7,195 nt of DNA from an uncultured Collinsella sp. (GTDB lineage: Bacteria; Actinomycetota; Coriobacteriia; Coriobacteriales; Coriobacteriaceae): the NCBI GenBank assembly GCA_902491135.1, contig CABUGR010000049.1:1-7195 (forward strand). The letters run 5' to 3'. Below are positions 6,296 through 7,195 of the stretch, piece by piece (position 1 is the stretch's first letter; each line of letters opens with the position of its first letter). The translations under genes and the position numbers were made by a program. Under the pieces are notes generated by a model. The model saw only the letters and a list, made by a program, of their open reading frames with translations, was not told the origin of the DNA and made no database searches.

Positions 6296-6994
6296 CTACA
6301 GATCGCGTACTCGATAAACCTTGGTGCTGACGGCGCAGCTGATTGCACATAGCGCGAGGGCAAGTGCGGCGATGCCTGCACACAGACAGCCCAGAACGGC
6401 AGGATCGGGATTCGCTCCGGCAATCGACATGAGCCAGTTGCTGATGGGGTTGGAGGAGCTCAGCGTGGCCATGGCAAGGCATCCGAGCATGGCAAACAGG
6501 CCAACGGATAGGCGCAGCGCCTCCATGTGTCCAAATCGAAAGAACAGCGGCTGTGCCAAAAACACCATCATGAGGGAGATGAGCATCGATGCTGCCGAGG
6601 CGATTGCGATTTCAAAGACCGTCTGTCCCGTCGAAGGAATGCCCGCGCTATTGAAGAGCGGGATGGAGGCGATGCTCAAAAGCGTAGCTGCACATGCCAT
6701 GAGGGCGGAGAAGACAATAACGCTCAGGTAGCGTGCGCAGATGATGTCTTTGCGCGAGAAGGGCAGCGTTGCCCGATAACGCTCCCAACCGTTTTGATTG
6801 TCGAAGCCGGCCAGCGAGCTCATGACCATGATGGGCGACATGGCGCTGACCGCGCAGGCACCGGCGCTCATGCCAGAGTCACCGTCCGATGCGTTGGCAA
6901 GGGTCAACACGACGAATATGAACACGCCGACACCCGCGATGCTCGGGACGAGCGTGCGAACGATGGCGAGCTCGGACATAAAGGCTCGTTTCAT
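6296..6994 (-). CDS. ABC-2 type transporter membrane permease
   Basis: The product is 232 residues with about six hydrophobic segments (roughly 14-33, 43-63, 90-113, 128-150, 162-178 and 199-223). Between the second and third lies NGWERYRATLPFSRKDIICARYL (about 68-90). This is the characteristic cytoplasmic segment of small ABC-2 permeases of the ABC2_membrane_5 kind, whose members read like ExxxLPxSRKxIVxxKYL. The protein would pair with an ABC ATPase to export a substrate or resist a membrane-active compound; substrate is unknown. The ATG at 6992-6994 follows AAAGGGG by 7 bases. It overlaps the stop of the upstream ATPase gene as ATGA, which indicates translational coupling and a shared operon. 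Length and motif are as expected for the family, with no damage seen. Confidence 0.85.
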   Translation of the reverse strand: MKRAFMSELAIVRTLVPSIAGVGVFIFVVLTLANASDGDSGMSAGACAVSAMSPIMVMSSLAGFDNQNGWERYRATLPFSRKDIICARYLSVIVFSALMACAATLLSIASIPLFNSAGIPSTGQTVFEIAIASAASMLISLMMVFLAQPLFFRFGHMEALRLSVGLFAMLGCLAMATLSSSNPISNWLMSIAGANPDPAVLGCLCAGIAALALALCAISCAVSTKVYRVRDL

Positions 6995-7195
6995 TTCGAA
7001 GCCCCTTTCAGCATGAGGCGCAGATAGTCGTCAATGGTTGCCCGATCGCAGGGAATCTCGGGGAAGGCCTCGAGCGTTTCGCGACGGTTGGGCACGAGCA
7101 CGTCCACGCTATAGGCGTGGTGGGCAGCACGGGCACCTTCGACGCAAGCCATAAGCTCGGCGGCCTGTGCTTGGGTGCAGTGGGCGATGCCAGCA
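6991..7195 (-). CDS. C-terminal fragment of an ABC transporter ATP-binding protein, 5' end beyond the right edge
   Basis: On the minus strand from base 7194 the frame is open for 67 codons and stops with TGA at 6991-6993. The peptide runs from AGIAHCTQAQ through YSVDVLVPNRRETLEAFP to CDRATIDDYLRLMLKGASK. A segment reading DxLVPNR, then an acidic/aromatic stretch, then xxATIxDxxLxxxKG at the very end is the usual C-terminal tail of ABC-2 exporter ATPases, after the nucleotide-binding domain. Walker A, Walker B and the ABC signature lie outside the window, so the call rests on this tail and on the position directly upstream of, and overlapping by ATGA, the permease gene. The context makes it the ATPase partner of that permease. 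Confidence 0.78.
   Translation of the reverse strand, partial: AGIAHCTQAQAAELMACVEGARAAHHAYSVDVLVPNRRETLEAFPEIPCDRATIDDYLRLMLKGASK

Noticed and set aside
5787..6482. Minus-strand open frame of 231 codons across the ClC 3' end and the ABC permease 3' end
   Set aside because: It overlaps two well-supported genes, is rich in Arg/His/Cys as expected from an off-frame reading, and shows no domain.

Overview
The window looks like chromosomal DNA from a high-GC, anaerobic gut-type Gram-positive, most likely Coriobacteriia (Collinsella or a relative). This is inferred from base composition, protein style (a BvgS-like hybrid kinase with two solute-binding-like sensor domains, a NimA-like flavoprotein) and an intergenic palindromic repeat of a kind I associate with Collinsella. 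No taxonomic marker is present, so the assignment is tentative. There are no RNA genes, CRISPR arrays, prophage genes or transposase genes.

Left part (1-3575). A plus-strand gene enters from the left and ends at 146 with the C-terminal half of a receiver domain. A 17-bp hairpin (149-188) separates it from a minus-strand pair converging on it. That pair is a large membrane-bound hybrid histidine kinase (738-3542) followed, 42 bases downstream, by a small pyridoxamine-phosphate-oxidase/NimA-like flavin protein (216-695). The two are probably co-transcribed. The receiver ends of the kinase and of the left-edge gene are clearly related.

Middle part (3576-4907). Between the kinase and the divergent plus-strand genes lies a compact element: two direct copies and one inverted copy of a 19-base unit (3635-3717). 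Next come a small two-helix potassium-channel-like protein (3787-4212) and a LOG/TIGR00730-family nucleotide phosphoribohydrolase (4249-4782), 36 bases apart and likely one operon. A 125-base spacer with a good -10 box leads to the next gene.

Right part (4908-7195). A ClC-type chloride channel/transporter without CBS domains (4908-6206) converges on a minus-strand ABC-2 exporter. The exporter consists of a membrane permease (6296-6994) whose start overlaps by ATGA the stop of the ABC ATPase C-terminus that runs off the right edge (6991-7195).

The window is mostly recognisable families: signal sensing, ion movement (K+ and Cl-), nucleotide salvage or hydrolysis, and an ABC exporter. I see no clear new system. 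The points most worth a second look are the palindromic repeat between divergent genes, the cysteine-rich second sensor domain of the kinase, the pairing of the kinase with a NimA-like flavoprotein, and the divergent ClC protein.
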